Source: Spirogloea muscicola (lineage: Eukaryota > Streptophyta > Zygnematophyceae > Spirogloeales > Spirogloeaceae). From it: DNA of 53,844 nt. The DNA lies in the NCBI GenBank assembly GCA_009602725.1, contig WELB01000386.1:4866-58709 (forward strand). The letters are read 5' to 3'. How positions within the stretch are numbered: the first letter of the stretch is position 1; each line of letters opens with the position of its first letter. Below, piece by piece: positions 9,533-23,700 of this stretch. Under the pieces are notes generated by a model. That model was not told where the DNA came from. It worked only from the letters and a program-made list of their open reading frames with translations, and did no database searches. A program made the position numbers and the translations under genes.

Positions 9533-12500
9533 ATGGCCACGGCGGCGGCCGCCGTCTCGGGGGCGGGCTTCGACCGAGCCGCGCACGTCGTGTACCTCCG
9601 CGAGGCGCTGGGCGGCCTCCCGACGCCGTACCAGGGCCAGGAGGTCAACCGCCTCACGCTGGCCTACCTGGCCGTCGTCGGCCTCGACGTGCTCGGCGCC
9701 CTGGACCAGGTCGCCTGTTGGAACGCCAAGCCGCGAGCTCAACACAGTGTGCTTGATTAAACGCAGCCGCCAACATCATCTACTCAATCAGACGAGCGGA
9801 CGAGATAGCAAGCTCCGAACCGGCGCTGATGGAGCAGCGAGGTGGTTTGGCAGGTTGACAAAGCGGCCGTCGAGGACTGGGTGTACAGCCTGCAGGTGCT
9901 GCCGGCGCCGCACAGCGAGCTAGAGGGGGACGCAGGTGCACTGCCGCAAGCAGATTCCATGTGCAATGCTCCACCTGTCCACATTGCAAAGTGTACGAAG
10001 ACTTTGCAACTTATAAGCCGAATTCGCAGGTCGCAGATCAGCTGCCAAAGGCACCATGCAGCAGCTACTAGGCTTCCTGAACATCACTGAAAGAGAATGT
10101 CATTGATAGCAGCACCTTTGAAATTTCAGTGTAACATGCTTGAGTCCTCCAAAGAGTGGTGTCCATGTGGCAGGCCCTTCCATAGTATATGGCTTCAGGG
10201 GATCTCCATCTGCAGGCCTCCCTAATACTGCAGAAGGCGTGAGTCGTGACTCTGCAGCTGGCTAGCTTGAGTTCCTACAGCAGAAAATGCAGAGAATGCT
10301 CCATTGTAGTACGTACAAGGTCACGATTGTGCAAGGATATACCTTTGCATAGACATGACTGAGATGACCAGACTATATCAAGATGCCTGCAGGTAATGTG
10401 CATGCAGGTGCTGAGCAAGCCAAAACTAAGGCTGCATGTTGATGCCCTGACATATATGCAGACGCACATTTTGGCGGAGGTTGACGGAGGCAACCTCGCC
10501 AACACGTATACGGCGCTTTCCATACTTGCCACCCTCAACTCTGACTTCAGCAGGCTTAGGAGGGCCTGCATTGTGAAGACCATCCACAAGCTCCAATGTG
10601 CTGATGGCTGGTCAGGACCACCTGACATCCTCCTGGCTGCATTCACGCGGCAGGCGTGACACATATGTACCTCGTAGACCTTGCCTAGTCAAAAAAGTCA
10701 GAAGCAGGCCTTCACTGAATGAAGGGTGGTTGCTTTGTCTGCTCTTACATGTCCATACAAACATATACAAGAAGTGCAAAGTAATGGCCCGTTCCACTTG
10801 CACCTCTGTGCTGCACATTTGCCACTTAATGTCTATCATTCAATGCATCATCTTCCATATGTGCAGCTTCATTCCTGTCCTTGGTGGTGGCGAGTCAGAC
10901 ATGCGCTTCGTCTTCTGTGCAGGTCTGATTGTACACTAAACCTGCTCCTTTCAGTTGAGGGCCTTTGGCATTAGTCAGATGTCAGCTACTCAACTGCCTG
11001 CTTCTGCAAAGTTCAATGCAGCACATGCTGACAGTCATTCTCTCCAAGCACATTTGCCATCAGTAGATCAGCTCCGAGTTGTGTAGCAGTGCTGTGTATG
11101 CAATTTAAGCTTGTGGATTAGTACGCTGTGTGTATTGCAGCTGCCATTTGTCACATACTGGATGGATGGGGCAGCATTCGGAGGGACTCTGCCATGTCGT
11201 TCATCCTAAAGAGCAAGGCAGGTGTATACATCATCCACGTCTCCTTCATTTGAGCAGTGCTGCTACGGATGATCGCTTGCCTGTTTCTTATATGTGATTG
11301 AAATTGACTGCATGTCACAAGAGACGATAAAATTATTGATATGTATTGACAGTACTGATATGGTTGCAATTTCCAGTCCTATGACAGCGGGTTTGGTCTG
11401 AGACCTGGCTGCGAGTCCCATGGTGAGCTGCCAGATGTGTCTGGGAGGATAGAGATTGAGATATCTCAATCTAGTATGGCAGATGCCGATGTGGATGATG
11501 TGTCGATCCAAATTCCTGTCCTCTGCTGTGTAATGACTGCTCTGCTCTGCAATTTGTCGTATTCATGGAGAGGAAGGAGAGGACTTGAGAATATGACAAA
11601 TTTCATGCTGGTCAATAACAGGTGGTGCAACATACTGCGCTCTTGCTGCCCAGAGGTTGATGACCTGCAAGCCCGCCGCAATGGAAAACAGAGCCAAGTC
11701 TGTAGCAGAAGAAAGCACAGAAGCTCAAGCTCTTTGCAACATGCAAAAGCAACTAGAACCTTCTGTAAGTGACAAAGCGTGGGAGTCTACATCAGAGCAC
11801 ACTGCTGAGCAGGCCGGCTCTGAAGATGCACAAGGAAGCCAAGCCAGACCCTACGGGGATGAACCTGCAGCTGGTTGCATTGAGCATTGGTTGGCTCAAT
11901 CTGTGCCAGACGAGCTCATTGAGTGGTGCTTACAGGTCCGCTTTCTTCTTAGCACCATCTGGTTGTGAAGGAAGTAGTACCATACATCAGTTGCTCGATT
12001 CTGCTGTGACGTGCTAGTCCACATGCTTTTCCAAATTGAAGGTTGACAATGCTGAAAATCAATTTAGGATTGAGTAGGCTCAATAGATAGATGTGAAATA
12101 TGTAATAAGCTTGGTGCTGTTTGGATGCCTTTCACACAGAAGCAAGACAGTGATGGAGGCGGGCTCAAAGGGCGCACAAATAAGGATGCAGATTCCTGCT
12201 ATTCATTCTGGTGAGGCAGTACGATCCTTTGTCCAAGCCTTTGAGTAATGCTGGCTGTGGAGCATTTGCTATGTTGTCAGATATTTTAAGTCATTGTCCC
12301 CTTTGCAAGTGCATGCAAAGGCCAGGGAATCCCTTTCAGACAGAATGATGAGGCTTCCTCCAAACCTTTTGTGGCTCTATCATAATGAACAGAAAGCTTG
12401 TGGTAGTGAATCTGTACCAGTGCTAGAGTTTGCCCCTGAAACACGAGTAGGGATGTTCACTTGTGTGTGTCAACTCGTGCACTGTCCATAGGGTTGGCGC

Positions 12501-13049
12501 TTCGCTCCAAATGCTGGGTGCATACGATCTGGTCGACAAGGGGGCTCTTCGCAACTTCCTCTTGACATGCCAGAAGGTGAGGACAATCTCGATGGTGGCC
12601 TAGGTAGCTTGCAAATTCTGTTGTAGCAATATGTTAGCATATTCAGAAAGTCCCGTTATCTGCCGTTTGAGCTTGTCATTTGTGAGTACCGCACTCTACA
12701 TCCTGGGCGGGGAGGGAGCATGTAAACAGTCACCTTTGGCCCCCCCTGGTATGTTGCAACAGAACAACAGAACTAGGATGGTGTCGAAAGGAGAGGGTTG
12801 CTGCACAGCAGGTTATAAAATGTCAAGCGCCATGCTGACGATCATTGTTGAGTGAGCCAGCAGGAGAGTGGCGGCTTCAGCAAGTGGCCTGAGGCACACG
12901 CAGACCTGCTCCACACCTTCTACAGCATCTGTGGGCTCAGCCTGCTGGGCACTCCGGGCCTGCAGCCGCTTTGCTGCGAGCTTGGCATAACTCAGCGAGC
13001 TGCCAGTTGTTTGCCGCGACAAGTCCTTGGCTCTGTGCCCTGGAGTTGA
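9533..13049 (+). CDS. PGGT1B: Geranylgeranyltransferase type I beta subunit
   Basis: Eleven exons: 9533-9709, 9854-9935, 10174-10238, 10462-10610, 10867-10922, 11141-11217, 11377-11422, 11622-11935, 12140-12210, 12492-12576, 12861-13049; 436 residues. With the alpha subunit it attaches geranylgeranyl to CaaX proteins such as Rho GTPases. Visible family blocks: YQGQEVNRLTLAYLAVVGLD, ANTYTALSILATL, GGGESDMRFVFCA, SYDSGFGLRPGCESHGG, TYCALAAQRL, DSCYSFW, GGFSKWPEAHADLLHTFY. The zinc ligands Asp340, Cys342 and His392 are kept. An insert of about 60 residues, rich in Glu, Ala and Ser, sits between TYCALAAQRL and DELIEWCLQ within exon 8. Intron 6 appears to begin GC (AAG|GCAGGT). The start ATG at 9533 follows the divergent promoter; a TTG just upstream was ignored. 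Confidence 0.94.
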
Positions 13050-13940
13050 ATGGACTCTTAGGAAACATTGCCTGCAACTCGTACTGCTGGCAACAGGCTC
13101 AACCTGGAACCATGGGTGTCACATCTTGTCTTCTGCCTAAAGTCTTACATGCCATTCCAAGAGGTGCAACATGTTTGCAGGCTTCTGAGCCGTTTTGAAG
13201 GGCGATATAAATACTCTTTGGTGTCGCATTTCCACCACAACTGCGAGCAGCTGTAGTGCTTATGAGTGCTGCTCTTGCTTAGTATGCAGCAGATATCCAT
13301 GCGCTCCTGGCCTTTTGGGAAAGTCATTGCACATTGGTTGAGGTTACCGAGTCAGTTGCTTACTGATAAATCAGTTCCAGCAGTTACAGGACTCTGAAGA
13401 AGCTGATGTCCACTGTCTGGCTGTGTCTTGCCGTACTGATTACATACTCAAAATTAAAGGTTTGTGACCAATTGCAGGGAAAGTAAAGGGACTGTCATTG
13501 CCGGTTCTTTGAGCCGCATGACTTTCGTGTCATGGTGACTTGAATGCCATGTGCAGAGACGTCACATTGGCCGACAATACTAACAACTCTCGCCTTGTTT
13601 AAGTAGAGCTAGATCTTTCAGCCGCCTCTGCAGCCAACGGCCAATGCTCGGCCTGCCTGCCCTCTGAGCTTCCATCGAATAGAAGAAAGGGATCGAAAAG
13701 GACGAAGCATGGCTACTCGTCAGCAGTGTCTCATGGGTGGCTGAGTCCATATACAGCAAGCACAGAGGAGGAGACAGCGAGGCAGCGGAAAAGCTTGGCG
13801 AGAAGGCGTACTTGATGCGTGATGCATGGGGAACGCTGAAGGGAAGCGCACGAGCGTCAGCTGCGAGCTTCCATGAGTCATTTTGTTTTGTGTGTGATGG
13901 ATCATGATCAAACATTGCTCCTCCACTCTGACAGCAGTGC

Positions 13941-14056
13941 CTGTGAGAGGCCAGCCCAGAGGATTGGACAAGGGTCTGGATGGGCCGGATGGCGCAAAAA
14001 GCAGGATGCTAGCCTTTGAGACGTCAGCAAGCGGGCTGTCAGTTATCTCTAGTCAG
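13941..14056 (+). repeat. Dispersed short repeat, long copy
   Basis: CTGTGAGAGGCCAGCCCAGA, then GATTGGACAAGGG, GGATGGCGCAAAAAGCAGGA, GACGTCAGCAAGCGGGC and CTCTAGTCAGTAAG. An inverted copy at about 36870-36985 matches across the same roughly 110 bp, so this defines one of the longer forms of the family. Confidence 0.8.
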
Positions 14057-14114
14057 TAAGTGCAAGTCATAAAGCGAGATCAATCAGCAACTAGAAGCCT
14101 TGTTTGGAAAGCCC

Positions 14115-14143
14115 AAACCAAACCCTAATCCTAAGCCCTACCC
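14115..14143 (+). promoter_or_regulatory. Telo-box-like motif 5' of PRMT1
   Basis: AAACCAAACCCTAATCCTAA and GCCCTACCC lie about 260 bp upstream of the PRMT1 start. The AAACCCTA form resembles plant telo-boxes, which are promoter elements of growth and translation genes; function here is inferred. Confidence 0.45.
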
Positions 14144-14398
14144 ACCTTTGCCGGGCCGCCGCCGCCGCCGCCGCCGCCGCCGCAGACGCCGCCGCCGCAG
14201 ACGCCGGATTGCTTCCGCAGGGCGGTCTCTGCAGTCGCCGCAAGGCCGCCGGCGTCCGCAATTCGAGAGGCGCGGCTGGGCGTCCGCTGCCTGGCGCGGC
14301 CGCCATGGCTGGTTGCGGCTGCTAGCGCCGGGCCCCTCCTGCGGGTCTCGGCCAGGGCCGCCGTGGGTGGCGGCGGCGGCGACGGCGGCGGCGGGCCC

Positions 14399-17535
<3,137 letters not shown>

Positions 17536-18100
17536 TCTTATATTCAAAGTCTGCAGCGCAGCTGCACTAGGTGTCTTAGTCAAGTTCCCACTCCAAGATC
17601 GACACCTCTGCATAAATTGTGGAGTTCGAGCTCACTAAATGTGTCCCTGTAGCTTTGTACTGTTATTTATGGTGGTCCATCTTGAATTTATCCCTGTGGG
17701 TGGTAAGTCCGAGCTTTTCTATGCTGTTGCAGCGCATGTGTTAACGCGGCAAACGAGATGGTGCTTGTTCTTGTCAGACAGTTCAGAGTAGATTGGTTGA
17801 CGTGCTCTGATGCCTAAGCGAGGATGTGTCGCTAAGTCCAGGATCGCTTTCACAATCGTCCTTCTCCCACACTCCCCCCCCCCTCCCCCAACAATGGTTG
17901 TGGCCTTTATTTTGCCCAACTGTTGAAGGAGTATGAAGAGAATCTCCTCTTGACAATTTACAATAGCAATCTTGGTGGTCCCAAAGCTCTGGTGTCGTTC
18001 CTCTCGTGCTTTGTGTCGTGAGCATGTGGCTTGGAGTTGCCCATCAGCTGCTCGCACTCCAGGATCCAGAATCTAAACTCACCGTGCTTAGTACCTTATG
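17536..18100. other. Intergenic, 3' flank of PRMT1
   Basis: No gene seen. A minus-strand open frame (17719-18057) has no recognisable features and probably is chance. Confidence 0.5.
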
Positions 18101-18103
18101 AGC

Positions 18104-18930
18104 ACGAGAGGGGTGGCAACCCGTGCTCGACACTGCCGCAATCGCCAGCATTGCCAGAGAAAAGCGCGGCCGAATTGACTGGTGGCTGGGAGAAGCCAGC
18201 CCAAAAGGAATGGACAAGGTCAAGAGGAGCCGAATGGCGCAGAAAGCAGGGGACTAAGTGCTAAGACGACAGCATTGCCAGGAGCTGGCAGCGAGAACAC
18301 ATGTACCGGGCATCGTCCGGCCCCCACCGCCCCCTTCGTCAGAGAGCTGGCATTGGGCCGCCACAGTGGACCTCACCCCCCTTCCCTGACGGCCTTCGAA
18401 ACTTACGCCACATTCCTAGATGGGCACGTCGCCTTCTTACGCCCATCCTCGCACGCATCGTAGCTGACTCTATGGACAAGGCGGCCTGGGCGTTGTACAT
18501 GCTCTTTCTCTTGTTCTGAGCCAACTCCTCCCATTTTCCGCTTGTAAGTTCAGCCGGTCTGTCCTGGAAACTCTTGCGGCCACCAACGCTGAAAGAGGGT
18601 AGGTGGCCAGGAACAAGCTTGGGAAAAAGCATGTACAACGCCCAGGCCGCCTCGTCCATAGAGTCAGCTACGACGCGTGCGAGGATGGGCGTAAAGACCT
18701 TGTTGCACTCATGACGTGCCCATCTGGGATGTGGCGTAAGCTTCGAAGGCCGTCAGGGATGAGAAGGGCGGTGAGGTCCACTGTAGCGGCCCAAATGCCA
18801 GCTCTCTGAGAAGGCGGTGGTGGGGGCCGGACGATGCCCGGTGCATGTGTTCTCGCTGCCAGCTCCTGGCGATTCTGGCGACAGCGGCAGTGTCGAGCAC
18901 GGGTTGCCAGCCCTCTCGTGCTGACGAGGC
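18104..18930. repeat. Large imperfect foldback element
   Basis: About 18104-18508 and 18625-18930 are inverted copies of each other. Shared blocks, in order from the outside, include GGCAACCCGTGCTCGACACT, GGAGCTGGCAGCGAGAACAC, GGGCATCGTCCGGCCCCCAC, CTGACGGCCTTCGAA, GCCCATCCTCGCACGC and GGCGGCCTGGGCGTTGTACA. The left arm is longer because a 112-bp element has inserted into it (see 18158-18269). Each arm also has small indels. The arms keep partly open frames that could be remains of a transposon protein, but I cannot name it. Confidence 0.85.
18158..18269 (+). mobile_element. 112-bp SINE-like insertion with 12-bp target duplication
   Basis: Flanked by direct repeats CAGCATTGCCAG at 18146-18157 and 18270-18281. 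The corresponding place in the opposite foldback arm lacks the insertion (CGCCAG joined directly to GAGCTGG), so it acts as an empty site. The element carries AAGCGCGGCC, GGTGGCTGGGAGAAGCCAGC, AAAAGGAATGGACAAGG and ATGGCGCAGAAAGCAGG. No terminal inverted repeats or A-tail are seen; a long target duplication fits LINE-type retrotransposition better than a DNA transposon. Class is inferred. Confidence 0.65.
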
Positions 18931-19305
18931 GCAGGCATCGTTGGCAGGGGGCTCGCTGGTCTTGGCTCTGGTCGAGAGACCGATCCTGCCGACGGCGAGG
19001 GCGTCTTCGGCTGTCACCAGCTGGATGGCGTCGCTCGACAACAGGTCGAGGCAGGGAGGGGGGTAGAGGTAGAGGCAAGAGGGGAGGCAGAGGAGGCAAT
19101 GGCAGCGGCTGCCCATGTTGGGGGTCTCGGACTGTGCATCCGAGGAGGCCGAGCCGGGGTCCGCAAGCCGAGCTATGTCATCGCCCCATCAGGAGCAGGG
19201 GCTGCAAGGAGGGGCTCGGGCTCCACTGCCGTCGTCGGGGAGGAGCGTGGCGGAGCTGAAGAAGCAGTGGCACTCCCAATGTTTGTTTCAAATACACGAA
19301 TTCCA

Positions 19306-19372
19306 ATGGGGGCAAGGCTGCGGAAAGCCAGCCCAAAAAGAATCGACAAAGTTTCGGAGGGGCCTACAAGCG
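19306..19372 (+). repeat. Dispersed short repeat copy
   Basis: GGCTGCGGAAAGCCAGCCC then AAAAAGAATCGACAAAG and CGGAGGGGCC, matching the family core. Confidence 0.75.
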
Positions 19373-19504
19373 TGTAGCAGCTACAAAAGATAAAGAAGGC
19401 TACAAAAGGGGCCGGAATATGCTATGGCAGAACAGGGGGAGGATGGATCACTCAGTAGTTACGAGTGAGGAGCCTCAGATCCGACAGACTAGCTGCCGGG
19501 AAAC

Positions 19505-19600
19505 TACAAAGAAGAAAGCGCGGCCAGATTGACCGGTGGCTGGGAAAGGCCAGCCCAAAGGAATGGACAAGGACAAAGCTACAAAGGGGCCGTTAGAAGG
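19505..19600 (+). repeat. Dispersed short repeat copy
   Basis: AAGCGCGGCCAGATTGACCG, GGTGGCTGGGAAAGGCCAGC and AAAGGAATGGACAAGG: shares the 5' part of the inserted element at 18158. Confidence 0.8.
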
Positions 19601-19669
19601 AGTGGGAAGGTCGGCCGCTGAGGCAACGGCAGCCCTCGTCGCAGCAGTCGAGCTGCGGGTGCCGTTGAG

Positions 19670-20135
19670 GGGAAAATGCGTGTATATTAAGAGATGGGGA
19701 GGCCATGTGTGGCCAAGTACAAAGGCAAGCACATTGGACAAATGTACGTCACCTGCTGCTAAGCTGACCCGCTCAGTAACCACGAGTCAGCACATAGAGG
19801 TCGCTAGCTGACGCTCGAATACCGGACGGCAATTGACTAGCTCTTGTGCCAGCAGCTAAGGCTCGACCAGCTTTCTGATGCAGAGCATACGCCTGAGCTC
19901 GTTGCAGACAGGTTGACACTCGACGTCGCAGAAATGACAGAGGCTGCCGGCATACCCATCTGGGCTGGGAGCATATCCTCGCGTCGTGCATATCCCAGAC
20001 TCGCTATGTTCTCGAGTAGGGTATGGAAGCGAGGACCCAAGCAGCCGAAAGTGTCGATTGCGGCCGGGAGGAGGTGGTCACTGCGGGGGTAGTCTGAGTA
20101 GTGTCGGAGCTTTTTCTGCTCAGCACCTCCCACTG
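19670..20135 (-). mobile_element. 3' end of a probable non-LTR retroelement, copy A
   Basis: On the minus strand a frame reads AIDTFGCLGPRFHTLLENIA, then (with a frame change) RRRVSTCLQRAQAYALHQKA and finally SDLYVLTRGY with a stop at 19773-19775. Related C-termini end at 36487 and 35629, and a plus-strand relative lies at 38780-39010. The stop codon lies in the loop of a hairpin (arms 19783-19790 and 19764-19771). Downstream is a conserved tail with TTGCCTTTGTACTTGGCCA. Repeated C-terminus plus shared tail indicates a retroelement 3' end; assignment to non-LTR type is by resemblance of the RRRVS..LQRAQA block to algal reverse-transcriptase ORF ends and is tentative. Confidence 0.6.
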
Positions 20136-20276
20136 CGTGGCCAGCAATGTGTGTGGAATGAGTGAGGGGGGGGGAGCCGTTGATGGCAAAGGGGATATCC
20201 TGACGAAGCGCATGCGCAGAATACCCACGAAAGTCTTCCGCATCTAGGCTTCCCGCATCTAGGCTACACGCTTGCT

Positions 20277-20440
20277 CCGGCTTCTTCAGACCTTGTCCAT
20301 TCCTTCCATTTGGGCTGGCCTCTCCCAGCCACCAGTCAATCAGGCCGCGCCTTTCTCATGTAGGCCCCTCCGAATCTTTGTGAATTCTTCTGGGCTGGCT
20401 TTCCGCAGCTCTTGCCCCCATTGGGAGTGCCACTTCTCCC
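20277..20440 (-). repeat. Two inverted dispersed short repeat copies
   Basis: CCTTGTCCATTCCTTCCATT with GGGCTGGCCTCTCCCAGCC (20284-20333), then GTGAATTCTTCTGGGCTGGC with TTTCCGCAGC (about 20380-20410), both minus-strand copies of the family. Confidence 0.75.
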
Positions 20441-20680
20441 CGTATGAGAGAGAGTCTTCTAATGGAGGGCGATGGCTATGATAGGCCAGCCCAGTATAAG
20501 GCTAAGCAAGTAACCCTGTAACCAAGTAAGCAAGTAACCATGTGATCACCGAGTTCTCAAGCACATTGAAGCCATGGCCAAGGCTCCTCCCCAGCGCCCT
20601 CCACCGCCGACGCCGCCGCCGCCGCCTGCCAATGTGGGCGCCCTTGGCTTCGGCCACTCGCGCCCGCAGTGGCTCTCAAC

Positions 20681-20740
20681 CTGAACCCTAAATCCTAAAG
20701 TTGATCCAAAAACCTTGAACTCCTAAATCCTGAACCTGAT
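20681..20740 (+). promoter_or_regulatory. Telo-box-like cluster 5' of PCCA
   Basis: GAACCCTAAATCCTAAAG and CTCCTAAATCCTGAACC lie 40-100 bp before the PCCA start codon; similar G/T-rich sequence (AGGGTTTTGGGTT, TTTAGGTTTTGG) occurs in its first intron at 21071-21110. Regulatory role inferred. Confidence 0.45.
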
Positions 20741-20779
20741 ACATTGCCACCGTTGTCGAGAGGAGGGCGTGGGCGGACA

Positions 20780-23700
20780 ATGCGCAGGGCGGCGGCCGTC
20801 TGCGGCAGTTGGCCGAAGCCAGGCGCCCACAATGGCGCAGCCTGGCGGCGGCGCCCGGTTATCGCCGCAATTACTGCAAATTATGCAGTGGCATGGCATG
20901 TGCCTGGCGCAGAGCTAGCTGCATGGCTTCCGAGAAGCCCAGAAAAGCTGAGCCGGCTGGTCCACAGCGGCGAGCCTCGTTCGGTCACGGCGGCCTGCGA
21001 CAGCTTGTTGCCAGCGGCGGCTGATGCTGCTGGGAAGGTGCGTGCTGACTCTGAGTTACTGCAGGGCTATCAGGGTTTTGGGTTCTCGCATTTAGGTTTT
21101 GGATTTTCGGTCACGTCAGGCACAGAACTCTATTTAGTGTTTAAGACCGGTATATGCCTGCACATGTTGTATCGCCCAGCTGCTTGCTCCAGGCCGAATG
21201 TGCGTCTTGTAATGCACCGAGCAGCTCTGTGGGCTTCCTGGTCATTGAGCTGCTGCTGTCCATGCAGTGTCTCATGAATTCATCACTCAATTGCTAGCTA
21301 GCAATGCAGGAAGCTTAAGTGAAATTGATGGCCACTATGACGTTGCCAAGGTGCAGCGATCAGTTACATGGCGGCACCGTCGACTCCTTCCAGAGTGTTG
21401 AGCTTGTTGCATAGCTGCTTCACTTGCGCAGGTGGTTACAGCTCCGCCCTTCTCTAAGGTCCTCGTTGCCAACCGCGGCGAGATTGCATGTCGCATCATG
21501 CGGACGGCCCGGCGGCTGGGCATCAAGTCGGTGGCGGTCTACAGCGACGTGGACCGCGCGATGCCGCACGTCCACATGGCAGACGAGGCTGTCTGCCTGG
21601 TGAGGCTGGAAGGCTCAGAAGCACCATGCAACTCCTTTAGCTTTGACGAGGCCATGAGAGCTCCTATCACCTTGTCTGGTAGCTAGCACAAAATAGCATT
21701 GACTCAGATTAATAACAGGACTGAGAGATAGGTCCCAATTATGAACGTAAACCCTTCAATCACAAGCTGTCATGTCAGTATATTCTGCAAGTCCTAAGTC
21801 AACAGGCCTAGCCTTATTTTGCTTCTTGCAAGTTTGCTATGAAGGGTCTCACATCGTGTAGCTGAGGCAGATACCTGGCTGTGGAATATCTGGTAGCCAT
21901 TCTCGGCTTACCTCTTGCAGAATAAACCTGCACGCTAACACACCTAGCTAGACTTTCAACACTTAGGCCGAAAGAAAGTGAGACTTTCTGCCTAAGAAGC
22001 AGAATTCTTCATGCTAGGCCTTGAGTTGTAGCTGAACAAGCATATGTACGACAAACAAGTCTTACAGTCAAAGGATGGCGCCTCCTGGCAGGGCCCTGCT
22101 CCAGCCGTGCAGAGCTATCTAAATGTTGATCGACTCGTAGCTGCCGTTCAATCCACCGGCGTCCAAGCTGTGAGCCCTTTTCTCCTTTGGTCTCATGCAC
22201 AGTACAGATATTACATTTTGCTCATAATCTCCTGGCACTTACTGGCTCATGCTTGGCCAGGCATTAGCACAATGACACTGAAAAGGGTATCTGTCAAATT
22301 CTCATTGTAGACATCCGCCATTGTGTGGTTGCCATGATCAGCTGCCGTTGTTTGTGATGCTTGCCAGAAGGGGTGCTCCATTTTCTGCTTGGGCAGGTGC
22401 ACCCTGGCTATGGCTTCCTTTCAGAGAATGCAGCCTTCGTGGAGGCTCTGGAGGTGATGGGCGTCGCATTTGTCGGGCCCTCTGCGTCTGCCATCGCTGC
22501 CATGGGCGACAAGGTGGCTCCACGATTCTTCAAAGGACTGTGCCCTTGAGTTGGCCAAGAGACATGCTCTGCCCCTTGAGCCCAAACCTTTACAGGATCA
22601 AGTACTCGTCCAGGCAGTGCAATGCAAAGCCTGTCTGCATTTTAAGAATTTTCTTCAAGACACGGCTTCGTAAAGCTTACAGCTTCGTGATGTTCGTCTC
22701 ATCCAGACGCTGTTGCCTTCAGTGCTTATACAAGCTTGTAGACAACGATTGAGCCCGACCAGCTTGACCTCATTGCATGAACAAGCGTCGAATCATTGAA
22801 TCGCAGCAAGTTTTGGGCACTGTACAGCATACTCTTGTGACTTCTTCCAGATAGAGAGCAAGAGGCTCGCTTTGGAGGCGGGGGTGAGTACCATACCTGG
22901 CAGCGCAGAAGTCCTGACCGACCCTGACCACGCCGTACAAATAGGTATCTGGGTTAGCCTTGAATTTGGAATGTGACCTTCACTTGTGGTGGACAATTGA
23001 TCTTTATAGACTGGCTGCCAAATCTCAAGTTTGAAATAAGCATGCTCAATATAGGCATGTTGTTGGCAGCACACAATTTTTCTGATGCTGCGGTCGTGGT
23101 ACTGCTGCAGCAAAGATGGTGGGTTTTCCAGTTATGCTCAAAGCTTCAGCTGGAGGTGGTGGGAAAGGCATGCGTGTTGCCAGGTCATTTTGCTTTCTCT
23201 GACTGTGCTACTACGATGAGCAAGTTTGGAGTGCAAGTGTTACATATGGAAACAAACGGATTTGTCAGAGACATAGATACAATGTACTCATCATTGAGGT
23301 CTCTGACCGCGACAGTCATGGATAAAACTTCTATAACTATGAAGAGATTTACGGGCTTTCCAGGCTCCATCATAGTCAAGCAGGCCACCATGAGCTCTCT
23401 ATGCCAATGCTTACTGTAAACCTTCGATATCACCAACACTGAAGCCTTGGTCTCTGTACAGGAGCGAGGAGGAGGTGAGAGAGAGCTTTGAGCTGTGCCG
23501 TGCGGAGGCGGAGGCCAGCTTTGCTGATGGCCGCATCTTCATTGAGAGGCGAGATTGATAAGCCTTCTGTCCGCCAGCGTGACAGCAGCGAGCGGGTAAC
23601 GTCCTTGTGTTGTGAAAATCATCAAAATCCATCAAATTAAGAATACCCGCAAATCAAATTGCAAAGGCCACCTCAACTCAGTGATGACCATGCAAGAGTA

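Larger units (their letters stand above)
13050..14398. other. Intergenic region before PRMT1
   Basis: Contains 3' flank of the GGTase gene, a dispersed repeat (13941-14056), a telomere-like motif (14115-14143) and CCG repeats (14156-14205). I see no gene; a 111-codon minus-strand frame at 13580-13915 has no recognisable features. Confidence 0.6.

Noticed and set aside
10330-10350. Minus-strand GTATATCCTT resembling a U12 donor
   Set aside because: It lies inside an intron of a plus-strand gene on the wrong strand, so it is a chance match.
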